From the NCBI RefSeq assembly GCF_002834295.1, contig NZ_PISP01000003.1, positions 372,001 through 436,000 on the forward strand: DNA of 64,000 nt. The letters run 5' to 3'. The stretch comes from Rhodohalobacter barkolensis (GTDB lineage: Bacteria > Bacteroidota > Rhodothermia > Balneolales > Balneolaceae). The notes below the pieces were generated by a model that searched no databases, was not told where the DNA came from, and saw nothing but the letters and a program-made list of their open reading frames with translations. Each line of letters starts with the position of its first letter. The first letter of the stretch is position 1. A program made the translations under genes and the position numbers. This document shows positions 36,690-45,705 of the stretch, in pieces.

Positions 36690-37880
36690 TTGAATACACG
36701 ATTATTATCAATCATACAGAGTGAACGGGAACGCCGTAATGCACCCGCAGTATTGGCCATGAATAAACAAACAGGCCGGGAATCACCTTACGAGAAAACC
36801 GGCTTTGGCAAGTTTTGGGTTGTTTTAAGAGGTATGAGAAATGCTTTTCATTTGATTTCATATTTCAACTCATTAGAAGCAAAACAGATCATTTTTCCGA
36901 GAAAAGGTCATAAATATGACGAAGTAGAAAACGAACTTACTGCAGCAGGACTTAACTCAGATCAAATATCTAAGACCAGTGACCACTCTCCAACATTCGG
37001 AGCGCGGATAGTAGCCTTTATTACTGTTTTCAGAAGCTTCATTTCCGGTAATGCCTATTTTAATGGTGAGCATGCCTTGAAATATTTTGAAATATTGTTT
37101 GTTTACACCGCTTTATGTAAGTGGCTGCAAACCAAGCAACAGTCGTCTGCATGGATAATCATCGGAGATTTATCGCCAGATTTAATATGCCTATCCGCAG
37201 CCTGCAAGCATTCGGGACATACTGTCGTATATTGGCAGTATTCTATGTTAGATTTTAAGCATCTACCGGTTGAGGCAGATGTTGCCGTCATTCTGAACAG
37301 TGCCGGTATACGATTGTCAAAAATACACAAGGATAAACGATATTATTGGAGAGATATCGGTGAGGTTAAATCGGTTGATACAGAAAATATTCACCGTGGC
37401 CCGGCCGGTATCCTCCTAAACGTACACGCCCATGAAGGAGCCTGGAATACGATTATTAATATTCAAAAGGAAATCGGCCTTCCATGTGAAGTTCGGTTTC
37501 ACCCAAATTCCAGATTGGTTATACCCGAACTACCGGAAGGAATTAGCATATCTGATAAAAGTGAACCCTTGGAGTCGTTCGCCGAAAGAATTTCATTAGC
37601 GGTTTGCGGAAATACACAGGCCCAGGCAAAATTAATTATGATGGGTGTTCCGGTTGTTCAGTTAAAAGGATTAGACCAGCTCTACTTTGACTTTCACGGG
37701 TATATTCAGCGGGATATCGTTCCCGGCATCAAAAAGCCGGAACACTTTGAAATGTCCAAAATAATTGAATTTTATCACTCTGAGAGATATAAAACAGGAT
37801 TGTATAATCTTATAGGGCCAACCAATGAAGATCGTGTGCCTGGTTTGGAAGTGTTTGTTAATAGATTAAAGAATAAATGA
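36690..37880 (+). CDS. Uncharacterised GT-B-like protein of a Kdo/capsule block
   Basis: A 396-residue soluble protein with no confident family. The middle has AWIIIGDLSPDLICLSAACK and VVYWQYSMLDFKHLP, and the C-terminal half has GILLNVHAHEGAWNTIINIQ, VRFHPNSRLVIP, and AVCGNTQAQAKLIMMGVPVV followed by QLKG. The RFHP, CGNTQAQ and GVPVV pattern resembles the nucleotide-binding lobe of GT-B transferases such as those using CMP-sugars. The start would be TTG at 36,690; an internal ATG at 36,759 would remove 23 residues. Its position directly after the Kdo operon suggests a Kdo or other CMP-sugar transferase, but this is inference. Confidence 0.55.
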   Translation: MNTRLLSIIQSERERRNAPAVLAMNKQTGRESPYEKTGFGKFWVVLRGMRNAFHLISYFNSLEAKQIIFPRKGHKYDEVENELTAAGLNSDQISKTSDHSPTFGARIVAFITVFRSFISGNAYFNGEHALKYFEILFVYTALCKWLQTKQQSSAWIIIGDLSPDLICLSAACKHSGHTVVYWQYSMLDFKHLPVEADVAVILNSAGIRLSKIHKDKRYYWRDIGEVKSVDTENIHRGPAGILLNVHAHEGAWNTIINIQKEIGLPCEVRFHPNSRLVIPELPEGISISDKSEPLESFAERISLAVCGNTQAQAKLIMMGVPVVQLKGLDQLYFDFHGYIQRDIVPGIKKPEHFEMSKIIEFYHSERYKTGLYNLIGPTNEDRVPGLEVFVNRLKNK

Positions 37881-38028
37881 ATTTTTTTTTAAACCTTTTA
37901 ATTCATACGCAGAGCCACCAAATTGGGACAGGTATATCGGACTCGCAACTGCAAATCTTGGCTGCTTAAAACAGATTTTGTAATAATGAAAACTGCATGT
38001 ACACCAAATAGTATTAATTAGAATACTC

Positions 38029-38892
38029 ATGAAACAGTATATCAAAAGAATAACAGAGGCTCTGAAGTGCAGGGTGTTGCCTCCCCGTCTATTTATAAGA
38101 AGTATCTATCGGAAGAGAACGGGTAAGAAGCTCAATCTTTCATCTCCTAAAACGTTCAGCGAAAAAATACAGTGGCTCAAATTATATTATAAAAATCCCC
38201 TGCTAACTCGGATGGCGGATAAAGCAGAGTCAAAAAAAATCGTTAAAGAGAGGGTGGGGCCTGAATATGTAATCCCATCCTTTAAAGTTTACAATCGTGC
38301 CGATGATATAAACCATAGTGAACTTCCGGAACAGTTTGCGCTGAAAGCTACACATGGTTCCGGATGGAATATTATTGAAACCAGCAAAGAGAGTATTTCA
38401 GAGAAGGAAATTCGGGACTATTTCAGATACTGGCTAAAAAAGAGCTACTATATTGGGTCAAAAGAGTGGGCCTACAAGCATATTCAGCCACGGGTTGTCT
38501 GTGAGGAGTTGATTTTTAATGCAGACGGAACCCTGCCCGAAGATTATAAATTCTTTTGTTTTAACGGCACACCCACTTACGTTCAGGTAGATCACGGGCG
38601 ATTCGAAAAACATACCCGATCTTTTTATGATGCCGAATGGAACAAAATGCCTTTTTCAATTGGATATCCTTTAGAAGAAACGGTGGCTGAAAAACCGAGA
38701 AATTTAGAAAAAATGTTTGAAATAGCCGCAGTTTTATCTGAAGAATTACCTTTTCTGCGAGTGGATATGTATAACGTAAATGGGAAAATTTATATAGGCG
38801 AATTAACCTGCTACCCGGGGAATGGATTGGAGCGCTTCAGTGAAGAACGATGGGATCATATTCTGGGAGAAAAATTAAATCTTGATAAATAA
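38029..38892 (+). CDS. TupA-like ATP-grasp protein
   Basis: A 287-residue protein resembling the ATPgrasp_TupA family. The N-terminal NLSSPKTFSEKIQWLKLYYK and MADKAESKKIVKERVGPEYV blocks are typical, then FALKATHGSGWNIIETSKES (ATP-binding Lys and Gly loop), VCEELIFNADGTLPEDYKFF, CFNGTPTYVQVDHGRFEKHT, and RVDMYNVNGKIYIGELTCYP with the C-terminal Asp and Glu Mg ligands. TupA of Bacillus is linked to teichuronopeptide, a polymer of uronic acid and glutamate. This is the seventh ATP-grasp enzyme of the locus but on the other strand. It likely forms an amide bond in the same glycan; partner unknown. Confidence 0.85.
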   Translation: MKQYIKRITEALKCRVLPPRLFIRSIYRKRTGKKLNLSSPKTFSEKIQWLKLYYKNPLLTRMADKAESKKIVKERVGPEYVIPSFKVYNRADDINHSELPEQFALKATHGSGWNIIETSKESISEKEIRDYFRYWLKKSYYIGSKEWAYKHIQPRVVCEELIFNADGTLPEDYKFFCFNGTPTYVQVDHGRFEKHTRSFYDAEWNKMPFSIGYPLEETVAEKPRNLEKMFEIAAVLSEELPFLRVDMYNVNGKIYIGELTCYPGNGLERFSEERWDHILGEKLNLDK

Positions 38893-39015
38893 AAGAGCGC
38901 ACTAGAAACCTAAAAAATATTTTTAGAGCAGCAGACTAAAAAGTATACTATTAAGATCAATGCAATGTTCATACTCATACCTGAAATGATGCTCCACAAT
39001 GTTTATCTAATTTAA

Positions 39016-40107
39016 TCAGGCATACATTGATAAATTATTTATATGTTTTTCCGGTATTTCATTAGGCGCCGGATATCTATTAGTGCTGTTTCTACTGCAA
39101 CTTTCTTTGAAAACAGATTTCAATATATCCCATTTCTGTACAATAAAGTACAGATAGTGAGATTTCTTCATCAGTCGAATCATTCTTATTTCTTTCTCCG
39201 TTAAACGTTCACTTTCCACTGCAAAATCAAACGCTTCATCATATATTGAACTTTTAACTGCAAGTTTACCCTTCTTCAGCTTCCCAGGAGCAATATACAC
39301 CAATGCATTGTGATAATTTTTCAGCAACTTATAAAAATATATAGAATAGAGTCCAGAAGCTTGTTCAAGCAGATCCATTTTTACTAGAACTTCATAAATT
39401 CTGTTTAATGATCTTACTTTATCATGTAAATCTTTCGGTTTAGATTCGAGCGTAATTGCCCCCCTCCTTTTTCTGTAGTAACAATAGATCTCCGGTGTGT
39501 AAACAAATTTTTGAGCCTTTGAAAGAATTTCGGGGGTTATGTAGTGATCTTCATACTCCAGGCCTTCGGGAAACCTGATTTTATCAAATAGGCCACGTCT
39601 GTAAATCGCGTTCCAAACAACCATATCTATCTTACCATTCAGATAGGTCATCATCATGTCTTTTCCGGTTTCTATTACGGTAACTTTAGGCATGTCGATT
39701 CTAAATTTCTTAATTTTTTTGGTTTGATTTTCAAACATTAAATAACCACACTTTGCGATATCTGCATTATGCTTTGTTATTTGTTGATAAAGCTTTGAGA
39801 TCATCTGCCTGTCAATGAAATCATCACTATCTAAAAAAATCACATATTTGCCCGAAGCTTCTTTCAGCCCGCGGTTTCTCGCTCCGGACCTGCCGCGATT
39901 TTTCTGATTTATCAATTTAAAATGGTCATTCGCATCCGTAAATTTTTTTGCAATTTCTCTACTACTATCCGTTGACCCGTCATTTACTAAAATGACCTCA
40001 AGGTTTTCATATTCCTGGTTCGCTACCGATAGAAGGCATTTTTCCAGATACTTTTCCACATTATAGATTGGTATTATTAAAGAGATCTTTTCACTTATTA
40101 CCATCAT
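39016..40107 (-). CDS. Glycosyltransferase family 2
   Basis: A 363-residue GT-A enzyme: SLIIPIYNVEKYLEKCLLSV, EVILVNDGSTDSSREIA (first Asp pair), NRGRSGARNRGLKEASGKYV and IFLDSDDFID (DxD, metal-nucleotide binding). A C-terminal helical region of about 160 residues follows, as in many capsule GT2 proteins. It is the last gene of the minus-strand block C and 109 bases after the sugar dehydrogenase gene. It faces the plus-strand block B convergently across a 123-bp gap. The sugar moved is unknown. Confidence 0.92.
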   Translation of the reverse strand: MMVISEKISLIIPIYNVEKYLEKCLLSVANQEYENLEVILVNDGSTDSSREIAKKFTDANDHFKLINQKNRGRSGARNRGLKEASGKYVIFLDSDDFIDRQMISKLYQQITKHNADIAKCGYLMFENQTKKIKKFRIDMPKVTVIETGKDMMMTYLNGKIDMVVWNAIYRRGLFDKIRFPEGLEYEDHYITPEILSKAQKFVYTPEIYCYYRKRRGAITLESKPKDLHDKVRSLNRIYEVLVKMDLLEQASGLYSIYFYKLLKNYHNALVYIAPGKLKKGKLAVKSSIYDEAFDFAVESERLTEKEIRMIRLMKKSHYLYFIVQKWDILKSVFKESCSRNSTNRYPAPNEIPEKHINNLSMYA

Positions 40108-40215
40108 ATTATTTTTTTATTTTTAAAGGTAGTCACATAATAAGACGTACCATCTGCTTATTCTCAAATTGCAACTACAGCACCGTTTTAACACTGAAAC
40201 TAATTTCAAGTCTAC

Positions 40216-41610
40216 TTATTCCATAAAACTGTCATACCTGTTTAAATCTTCAAGTCTATCTTTTACTTGTACGCTTTCCGGTTCATAAACAGCTCCTCCA
40301 TCTTGTATAATAATAAGCACTTTACCATCGGTCATCAAAGCTACGGCCCCGTTCGAAAGCAACTGCATATTGCGAATGCGGTGCCCGATTTCAATGCTCT
40401 CACTGTAAATTGCCCTATTATCTTCACCGATGCGAACCCTGTGGAGGCTACGGTTCAGCAGGGACACTATCAACAGATCGCCTAGCCACTCTTTAAATGA
40501 ATCAGTCGACTCCAATCGAAGGATATCCGTGGGTGCAATTGCATTCATCCATACAAACTCCGGTTTCTGAAATCCTTCATGCTTCCCCTGTTCAGGATTG
40601 TGTGGCCAGGCCTTATTTCCGTATTCAATTCCATAGGTCACTTCAGGCCAACCGTAATTATCTTCCTCACGTATTATGTTCAGTTCATCCCCTCCATACG
40701 GTCCGTGATCCGTAGCCCAGACAGTACCTTCTTTGTCGGTATATAATCCTTGCGGGTTACGGAACCCCTCAGCAAATACGGTTGCTTCACCGGTTCTTTT
40801 ATTTAGCCGGTAAATTTTTCCAAACATACTTTCCGGCAGATTACTCAATGATTCGTGGATCATACCGTCAAAACCGTAGTCACCGACTGAAAAAAGGATA
40901 TTATCTTCTCCATATGAGGTCATAGCCCCACCGGTTGTCTGCCTAATGTGAAACCGCTGAGTCTCACCATCCTGTCCTACCCTTGTACGCATACAGGGTT
41001 CAGGCGTGAACAATGTCTCCCAATCTCCGGTTTCCGGTTCGCCGTTTAACTCCAACCGGCTTACAGCAAGCGACACACAGTCACCTTTATCGTCATACTG
41101 ATGATGGGTTACATAGAGTTGATCTTTCCCCTTATTGTCTGTTTCTGTGTAAACTCCCAGCACCCGGAAGTGATTTTCAGCAAATGAAATGCCCCCAACT
41201 AGCGGGGAATCAATCAGTTTATCCAGGTTCATCGGCACGGGCGGCAGTTCCGATTCCACTCTTTCATAGCTGTTCAAATCAAACGAAATAAATTTACCGT
41301 GAGTTGATACAACGTGCAGTATACCGGCCGCTTCTACGATGTACGTAGAGGACGAGACCGGGTATTTCTCCAATGGTACTTCTTTGATCAGAAGCCGCTG
41401 AAGCGCTGTATTCTTAATATAAGCCGGTATGGCATCCGGTGAACCGGCCGTGTACCGAACCAAATTTTTAAGCGGTTCCAGTACTGGAGATGTTCTCAAA
41501 CCCAAAAGGTATTGATAGGGAAATAGTTGAAAGTGTGCTACCCCCATTCCCACTATAAAAATGAGTGCCATTAAACCAATGAAAAAAACAATTTTCAACT
41601 TGTTGAACAT
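40216..41610 (-). CDS. PQQ-dependent sugar dehydrogenase-like beta-propeller protein, membrane-anchored
   Basis: A protein of about 464 residues of the GSDH / soluble aldose dehydrogenase beta-propeller family. The N terminus KIVFFIGLMALIFIVGMGVA is a signal anchor. Motifs include GFRNPQGLYTDKEGTVWATD followed by HGPYGGDELN, and DNYGWPEVTYG, which form the PQQ/Ca site in the family. The open frame extends to 41,691, but that would use TTG and add 27 residues before the hydrophobic segment; the ATG at 41,610, preceded by AAAGAG, is preferred. It likely oxidises a sugar in the periplasm. Its link to polysaccharide synthesis is unclear; it may be a passenger. Confidence 0.82.
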   Translation of the reverse strand: MFNKLKIVFFIGLMALIFIVGMGVAHFQLFPYQYLLGLRTSPVLEPLKNLVRYTAGSPDAIPAYIKNTALQRLLIKEVPLEKYPVSSSTYIVEAAGILHVVSTHGKFISFDLNSYERVESELPPVPMNLDKLIDSPLVGGISFAENHFRVLGVYTETDNKGKDQLYVTHHQYDDKGDCVSLAVSRLELNGEPETGDWETLFTPEPCMRTRVGQDGETQRFHIRQTTGGAMTSYGEDNILFSVGDYGFDGMIHESLSNLPESMFGKIYRLNKRTGEATVFAEGFRNPQGLYTDKEGTVWATDHGPYGGDELNIIREEDNYGWPEVTYGIEYGNKAWPHNPEQGKHEGFQKPEFVWMNAIAPTDILRLESTDSFKEWLGDLLIVSLLNRSLHRVRIGEDNRAIYSESIEIGHRIRNMQLLSNGAVALMTDGKVLIIIQDGGAVYEPESVQVKDRLEDLNRYDSFME

Positions 41611-41714
41611 GTCGTCTCTTTGTTCCTGAAGATAAACATGACATTCTCTTTTTCGGGTATTCGGTTCTGCTGCCCATACAATTATACCCAACAGTAAAAT
41701 TTCAGCCTATTTAA

Positions 41715-42071
41715 TCAAAAAGAAAGTGAAAATGTAAAAGTTAATCCCTGCGCTGTACCCAATGTATTCCACTTCATATCGACCCACAGAGGCTCTCCCT
41801 TACCCAACATAGAATCATAAACCAGCTCCTTAGTGGCTCCCACCAGTATTGTAAGCAGCGCCGCCTTCCACTTCGAGTCCAAAATCATGTAACTCCCCAT
41901 ATAAGTTATAGTACTCAGCATGTAATGGCTCTTTTTATAGTTCTCCATATCACTTTGAATCACAAGAATAGTAGGTGATAGTGTGGCCAGCTGTGCCGCC
42001 TCTTTTAGCTGTGCATTGGCGGCTGAGCTGAGGACAATACCCAGAATGATGGTTAGGAAAGTTTTTTTCAT
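41715..42071 (-). CDS. Small exported YfiM-like (DUF2279) protein
   Basis: A 118-residue protein with a signal peptide (MKKTFLTIILGIVLSSAANA, cleaved before Q). KAALLTILVGATKELVYDSM followed by EPLWVDMKWNTLGTAQG matches the KE-x-YD and D-x3-N-x2-G pattern of the YfiM/DUF2279 family, membrane-associated proteins of unknown role. The family's Cys lipobox is not present, as the cleavage site is ANAQ. The gene has the 11-copy GTGGAATC array directly upstream (42,103-42,190), so its promoter region is repeat-bearing. Confidence 0.72.
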   Translation of the reverse strand: MKKTFLTIILGIVLSSAANAQLKEAAQLATLSPTILVIQSDMENYKKSHYMLSTITYMGSYMILDSKWKAALLTILVGATKELVYDSMLGKGEPLWVDMKWNTLGTAQGLTFTFSLSF

Positions 42072-42102
42072 GTAGTTGGATTTAATTGTGGAACCGTAGA
42101 CC

Positions 42103-42190
42103 GTGGAATCGTGGAATCGTGGAATCGTGGAATCGTGGAATCGTGGAATCGTGGAATCGTGGAATCGTGGAATCGTGGAATCGTGGAATC
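42103..42190. repeat. Tandem array: 11 copies of the 8-bp unit GTGGAATC
   Basis: Eleven uninterrupted copies, 88 bp, with two degenerate copies before them (GTGGAACC, GTAGACC). It begins 32 bases upstream of the YfiM-like gene start at 42,071 and would lie in its promoter or leader. It differs in sequence from the CAGTTCTA array 65 bases away but has the same unit length. Confidence 0.97.
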
Positions 42191-42254
42191 GAAGGTGATT
42201 GATTTTACCTTATGTGTCAATTAATAATTTCAATTCGACAGTTCGACAATTCAA

Positions 42255-42294
42255 CAGTTCTACAGTTCTACAGTTCTACAGTTCTACAGTTCTA
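42255..42294. repeat. Tandem array: 5 copies of the 8-bp unit CAGTTCTA
   Basis: Five perfect copies, preceded by degenerate copies (ATTCGACA-GTTCGACA-ATTCAA) from about 42,232. The unit is the same as in the 13-copy array at 2853-2956, about 39 kb away. Confidence 0.95.
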
Positions 42295-42450
42295 CAATGA
42301 TACAACATAGCAAAACGACTCAACGCTGACAGGACCCGCCTTTCCCCGGAGACGCTTACAGGTTTCACCGGTTCAACAGTTACACAATTTTCCAGAGTAA
42401 AATGCTCAACGCTGACAGGAACTTCGCTCTGCTTCGTACGCTGTCAGGTT

Positions 42451-42490
42451 CAGTTCAATAGTTCAACAGTTCTACGGTTCTACGGTTCTA
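42451..42490. repeat. Degenerate CAGTTCTA array that runs into the gmd coding end
   Basis: The five 8-bp units CAGTTCAA, TAGTTCAA, CAGTTCTA, CGGTTCTA and CGGTTCTA span 42,451-42,490. The gmd stop codon (CTA on the plus strand at 42,472-42,474, read as TAG) lies in the third unit. The last five residues (RTVEP) are encoded by units four and five. As 8 is not a multiple of 3, a change in copy number would change the reading frame of the tail. Confidence 0.9.
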
Positions 42491-43542
42491 CCCCTCTGCA
42501 CTTCCGCCAGATCTGACTCAACCATCTCCTTCACTAATGCTTCAAAATCATATTCGTGCCCCCATCCCAGCTCTTCTCTTGCCTTGGTTGGGTCTCCGAT
42601 CAGCAGCTCCACTTCGGTCGGGCGAAAGTACTGCGGATCAACTTCGACCAGTACATCACCGTTAGTTTTGTTGATCCCTTTTTCATTCAAACCTTCGCCT
42701 TCCCAAGCCAGCTCAATGCCGGCATGTTTAAAAGCAAGATCACACATTTTGCGAACGGTATGAGTTTGCCCGGTGGCCAATACAAAATCGTCCGGCTTAT
42801 CCTGCTGCATCATCAGCCACATTCCCTTCACATAATCCTTGGCGTGTCCCCAGTCTCTTTGGGCGTCCATATTGCCAAGAAATAACTTTTTCTGCATCCC
42901 CTCTGCAATTCGTGCTGCCGCTCGGGTAATTTTCCGGGTCACAAATGTTTCCCCCCTGCGAGGCGACTCGTGGTTAAACAGAATACCATTTACGGCATAA
43001 ATATTATAGGCCTCACGGTAGTTCACTACGATCCAATAGGCATATATTTTAGCAACCGCATATGGTGATCTTGGGTAAAATGGAGTGGTTTCAGACTGTG
43101 GCACTTCCTGAACTTTACCGAAAAGTTCAGAAGTCGATGCCTGATAAAATTTTGTTTTCTTCTCCATCCCGAGCAACCGGATGGCCTCGAGCATTCGCAT
43201 CGTACCCAAACCGTCTACATCAGCTGTGTATTCCGGTGAGTCAAACGAGACCTGAACGTGACTTTGAGCCGCCAGGTTGTAGATCTCATCCGGCTGGGTC
43301 TCCTGTATGAGCCGAATCAGGTTGGTGGCATCTGTCATGTCGCCATAGTGCATGTAAAACGGCAGCCCGTTAAAATGCGGGTCGGTATAGAGATGATCCA
43401 CACGTCCCGTATTAAATGAGCTTGATCTACGTTTAATGCCGTGAACGGTGTACCCTTTATCCAAAAGAAACTCGGCGAGATAGGATCCGTCTTGTCCGGT
43501 GATTCCGGTAATAAGTGCTGTTTTGTTTTTTTGGTTGGTCAT
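42472..43542 (-). CDS. gmd: GDP-mannose 4,6-dehydratase
   Basis: A 356-residue short-chain dehydrogenase/reductase that converts GDP-mannose to GDP-4-keto-6-deoxymannose, the precursor of GDP-fucose and related 6-deoxy sugars. [20 protein letters not shown] is the NAD(P)-binding Gly motif, [17 protein letters not shown] follows, and [16 protein letters not shown] carries the catalytic Tyr-x3-Lys. [20 protein letters not shown] is the GDP-mannose site. Length is normal. It is paired with fcl (44,116), separated by a small four-helix-bundle gene. The C-terminal codons and stop lie in a tandem repeat. Confidence 0.97.
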   Translation of the reverse strand: MTNQKNKTALITGITGQDGSYLAEFLLDKGYTVHGIKRRSSSFNTGRVDHLYTDPHFNGLPFYMHYGDMTDATNLIRLIQETQPDEIYNLAAQSHVQVSFDSPEYTADVDGLGTMRMLEAIRLLGMEKKTKFYQASTSELFGKVQEVPQSETTPFYPRSPYAVAKIYAYWIVVNYREAYNIYAVNGILFNHESPRRGETFVTRKITRAAARIAEGMQKKLFLGNMDAQRDWGHAKDYVKGMWLMMQQDKPDDFVLATGQTHTVRKMCDLAFKHAGIELAWEGEGLNEKGINKTNGDVLVEVDPQYFRPTEVELLIGDPTKAREELGWGHEYDFEALVKEMVESDLAEVQRGRTVEP

Positions 43543-43626
43543 GAGTTATAAAATACGTTTAAAATTGTGAGTTCGGATTGTCGATCTGTTGAACTGTTGA
43601 ATCGACGAATCGTAAAAGCTCTCAAG

Positions 43627-44028
43627 TTATTTATCGAGATTTTTCAAATTCTCATCCCTTCCTATTTGATACTTATAGAGAGAATTTAACTTATTTAAAA
43701 TTTCGTCTAGCTTTATCCGTAGTTCAACGTACATCTCATCAGATACATATTTCAAATCAAATGCGGTAATCAGGTGATCGATTGTTTCTAAACCGCTGGA
43801 ATAGGCAATATTCGTGAAGTGTGCCCTCTCTTTATCACTTGCTCTGCCTGAACCTTCAGCCAGATTCGAGGTTATGCTTCCTACGGATCTTCTTATCTGA
43901 GATGTTAATCCAAATATTTCCTCTTTTGGGAAACTTCTGGTTATCTGATAAATCGTCTTCTTAAAATTTCGTGCCGCTTGCCACACCTCTAATTTTTCAA
44001 AACTGTAAGTATAAAATCTATCATCCAT
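43627..44028 (-). CDS. Four-helix-bundle protein (S23/intervening-sequence type)
   Basis: A 133-residue helical protein. YTYSFEKLEVWQAARNFKKT opens it; IRRSVGSITSNLAEGSGRAS is the conserved four-helix-bundle signature (S-x-SI-x-NIAEG), followed by FTNIAYSSGLETIDHLITAF. These proteins were first noted in intervening sequences of 23S rRNA genes and are common as lone genes in Bacteroidota-like genomes. Function unknown, nucleic-acid binding is often assumed. Its position between gmd and fcl, with decayed 8-bp repeats on both sides (about 43,575-43,610 and 44,085-44,120), suggests insertion. Confidence 0.88.
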   Translation of the reverse strand: MDDRFYTYSFEKLEVWQAARNFKKTIYQITRSFPKEEIFGLTSQIRRSVGSITSNLAEGSGRASDKERAHFTNIAYSSGLETIDHLITAFDLKYVSDEMYVELRIKLDEILNKLNSLYKYQIGRDENLKNLDK

Positions 44029-44084
44029 AACCGCCTCCCCTTTTTCATTTAACCTTTAAATTATTCGATAAATCATCTCTTTTC

Positions 44085-44120
44085 GACAGTCTAACAATTC
44101 GACAATTCCACAGTTCTACA
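44085..44120. repeat. Decayed 8-bp repeat tract overlapping the fcl stop codon
   Basis: Units of the type CGACAGTC, TAACAATT, CGACAATT, CCACAGTT and CTACAACT keep an 8-bp period with mismatches. The fcl stop codon (CTA at 44,116-44,118, read as TAG) lies at its end, within CAGTTCTA. A similar tract lies at about 43,575-43,610 upstream of gmd. Confidence 0.75.
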
Positions 44121-45066
44121 ACTTGACTTCTTTTATATCCTCAATATTATCCAGGAACCACTCATATGTTGATCGAACTCCGTCTTCCAGGTCAATTGAA
44201 TAAGTCCACCCGGCATCTTTCAATCGTGACACGTCCATTAGTTTACGGGGAGTACCGTCCGGCTTGGAAGTGTCCCACTCGATCTCTCCGTTGTGTCCAA
44301 CAATACTTTGTACGGTTAAGGCCAGCTCTTTAATGGTAATATCCTTTCCTGTACCCACATTATAGAGATCATATTGCATATCGTGAGTAAGTGAAAAAAG
44401 TACTGCAGCTGCAACATCGTCTACATGCAGAAATTCTCGTTTGGGCGAACCTGTCCCCCAAAGTCCCACAGGTATGTGCCCGGCTTCTTTCGCATCGTGA
44501 AATTTTCGGATCATCGCCGGCAGTACATGAGAAGTTTCTAAATCAAAATTATCATTTGGTCCGTAAAGATTCGTTGGCATCAGTGATACGTAATCTCTGT
44601 CGTACTGCTTTCGCAAGGCCTCAACCATTTTTACTCCGGCAATTTTTGCAATCGCGTACCACTCGTTTGTCGGTTCTAAAGAGCCGGTCAAAAGACTGTA
44701 CTCTTTCAGTGGCTGATCCGCAAATTTTGGATAGATACAGGAGCTACCCAGAAAAATCAGTTTCTGAATATCATTTTCGTGAGCTGCAGAGATCAGGTTA
44801 TTCTGAATCTCTAAATTCTCATATAGAAACTGCCACGGATAATCCCGATTGGCTAATATGCCGCCAACCCGGGCAGCCGCATCAATGACTATTTCAGGTT
44901 TGGTTTCATCAAAAAAATTACGGACGTCCTGCTGATTTCTGAGGTCGAGGTCTTGACTGGAACTTGTAATGAGCCGGGTATATCCCTCTGATTCAAGCTT
45001 TCTTTTGATCGCTGAACCAACCATCCCGTTATGACCCGCAATATATATTCTTGTATCTATATTCAT
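44116..45066 (-). CDS. fcl: GDP-L-fucose synthase
   Basis: A 316-residue epimerase-reductase (WcaG family) that turns GDP-4-keto-6-deoxymannose into GDP-L-fucose. IYIAGHNGMVGSAIKRKLES is the NADP-binding loop; FLGSSCIYPKFADQPLKEYS and NEWYAIAKIAGVKMVEALRK carry the Ser and Tyr-x3-Lys catalytic residues; PTNLYGPNDNFD and SPKREFLHVDDVA are substrate-binding blocks. Together with gmd it supplies GDP-fucose for the polysaccharide. The gene for the mannose-1-phosphate guanylyltransferase is not in the window. Confidence 0.96.
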   Translation of the reverse strand: MNIDTRIYIAGHNGMVGSAIKRKLESEGYTRLITSSSQDLDLRNQQDVRNFFDETKPEIVIDAAARVGGILANRDYPWQFLYENLEIQNNLISAAHENDIQKLIFLGSSCIYPKFADQPLKEYSLLTGSLEPTNEWYAIAKIAGVKMVEALRKQYDRDYVSLMPTNLYGPNDNFDLETSHVLPAMIRKFHDAKEAGHIPVGLWGTGSPKREFLHVDDVAAAVLFSLTHDMQYDLYNVGTGKDITIKELALTVQSIVGHNGEIEWDTSKPDGTPRKLMDVSRLKDAGWTYSIDLEDGVRSTYEWFLDNIEDIKEVKL

Positions 45067-45134
45067 TTCTAAATTTCTTGCAAAGATAGCCTGAAAACTA
45101 ATATTGGAACTATTGACTATGTCTTCTTAGAGAT

Positions 45135-45653
45135 CTACTCCCTAAATCGATCCCATAAAATCAACGTAGTTGTAATTACACTCAAAACCGGAGCCAGCAC
45201 CCCCACGTAATCAGTCAAAGAAGGTTTATTCCGTACCCTTACGGTCACGATATCGTTGTTCTGAAGATCAAATTCCCACATTTCCACCGGTTCAGGATCG
45301 TGGTATAAATACCTGAAGTAGGCCACTTCCACCACTCTCCGATTTTCATTAAACCTAGACACCTTGATTTCAACCTGAGTTTTTGTCCAATCAACATTAC
45401 TTTGCCCACCTCCGCCTCTTACCTGCCCATAGCCAAAGCTGAACGAAATTAAGTCCGGTAGATTTGTTCCTTCCGGAACCAAATAGCGCCCCGAACTATT
45501 CACATCGCCCCATACGTTTACTGAATCAACCAGCTCTCCCATTTCTGCCACACGAATGTAACGATCACTTAACGTTTCGGGTAATTGAGCTTGAGCCGGA
45601 ATTGCTATAAATAATACAACTACTAAAGCAGCGTATGATATGAGGTTTTGCAT
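45135..45653 (-). CDS. Wza-like polysaccharide export protein with SLBB-type domain
   Basis: About 172 residues from the ATG at 45,653 (MQNLISYAALVVVLFIAIPA then QAQ), a clear signal peptide. The open frame extends upstream to 45,794, but that would overlap the end of the Wzc gene (45,706) and place the signal peptide internally. DSVNVWGDVNSSGRYLVPEG followed by TNLPDLISFSFGYG is an SLBB-type ligand-binding fold. A hydrophobic C-terminal helix (VGVLAPVLSVITTTLILWD) may sit in a membrane. It is shorter than Wza (about 380), with no poly_export domain, so it may be a reduced partner of the Wzc-like protein upstream. Confidence 0.72.
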   Translation of the reverse strand: MQNLISYAALVVVLFIAIPAQAQLPETLSDRYIRVAEMGELVDSVNVWGDVNSSGRYLVPEGTNLPDLISFSFGYGQVRGGGGQSNVDWTKTQVEIKVSRFNENRRVVEVAYFRYLYHDPEPVEMWEFDLQNNDIVTVRVRNKPSLTDYVGVLAPVLSVITTTLILWDRFRE

Positions 45654-45705
45654 ATAAATTATTTTTAAAATAGAATTTCTACGAAGATCACTAGGCGACT
45701 TACTT

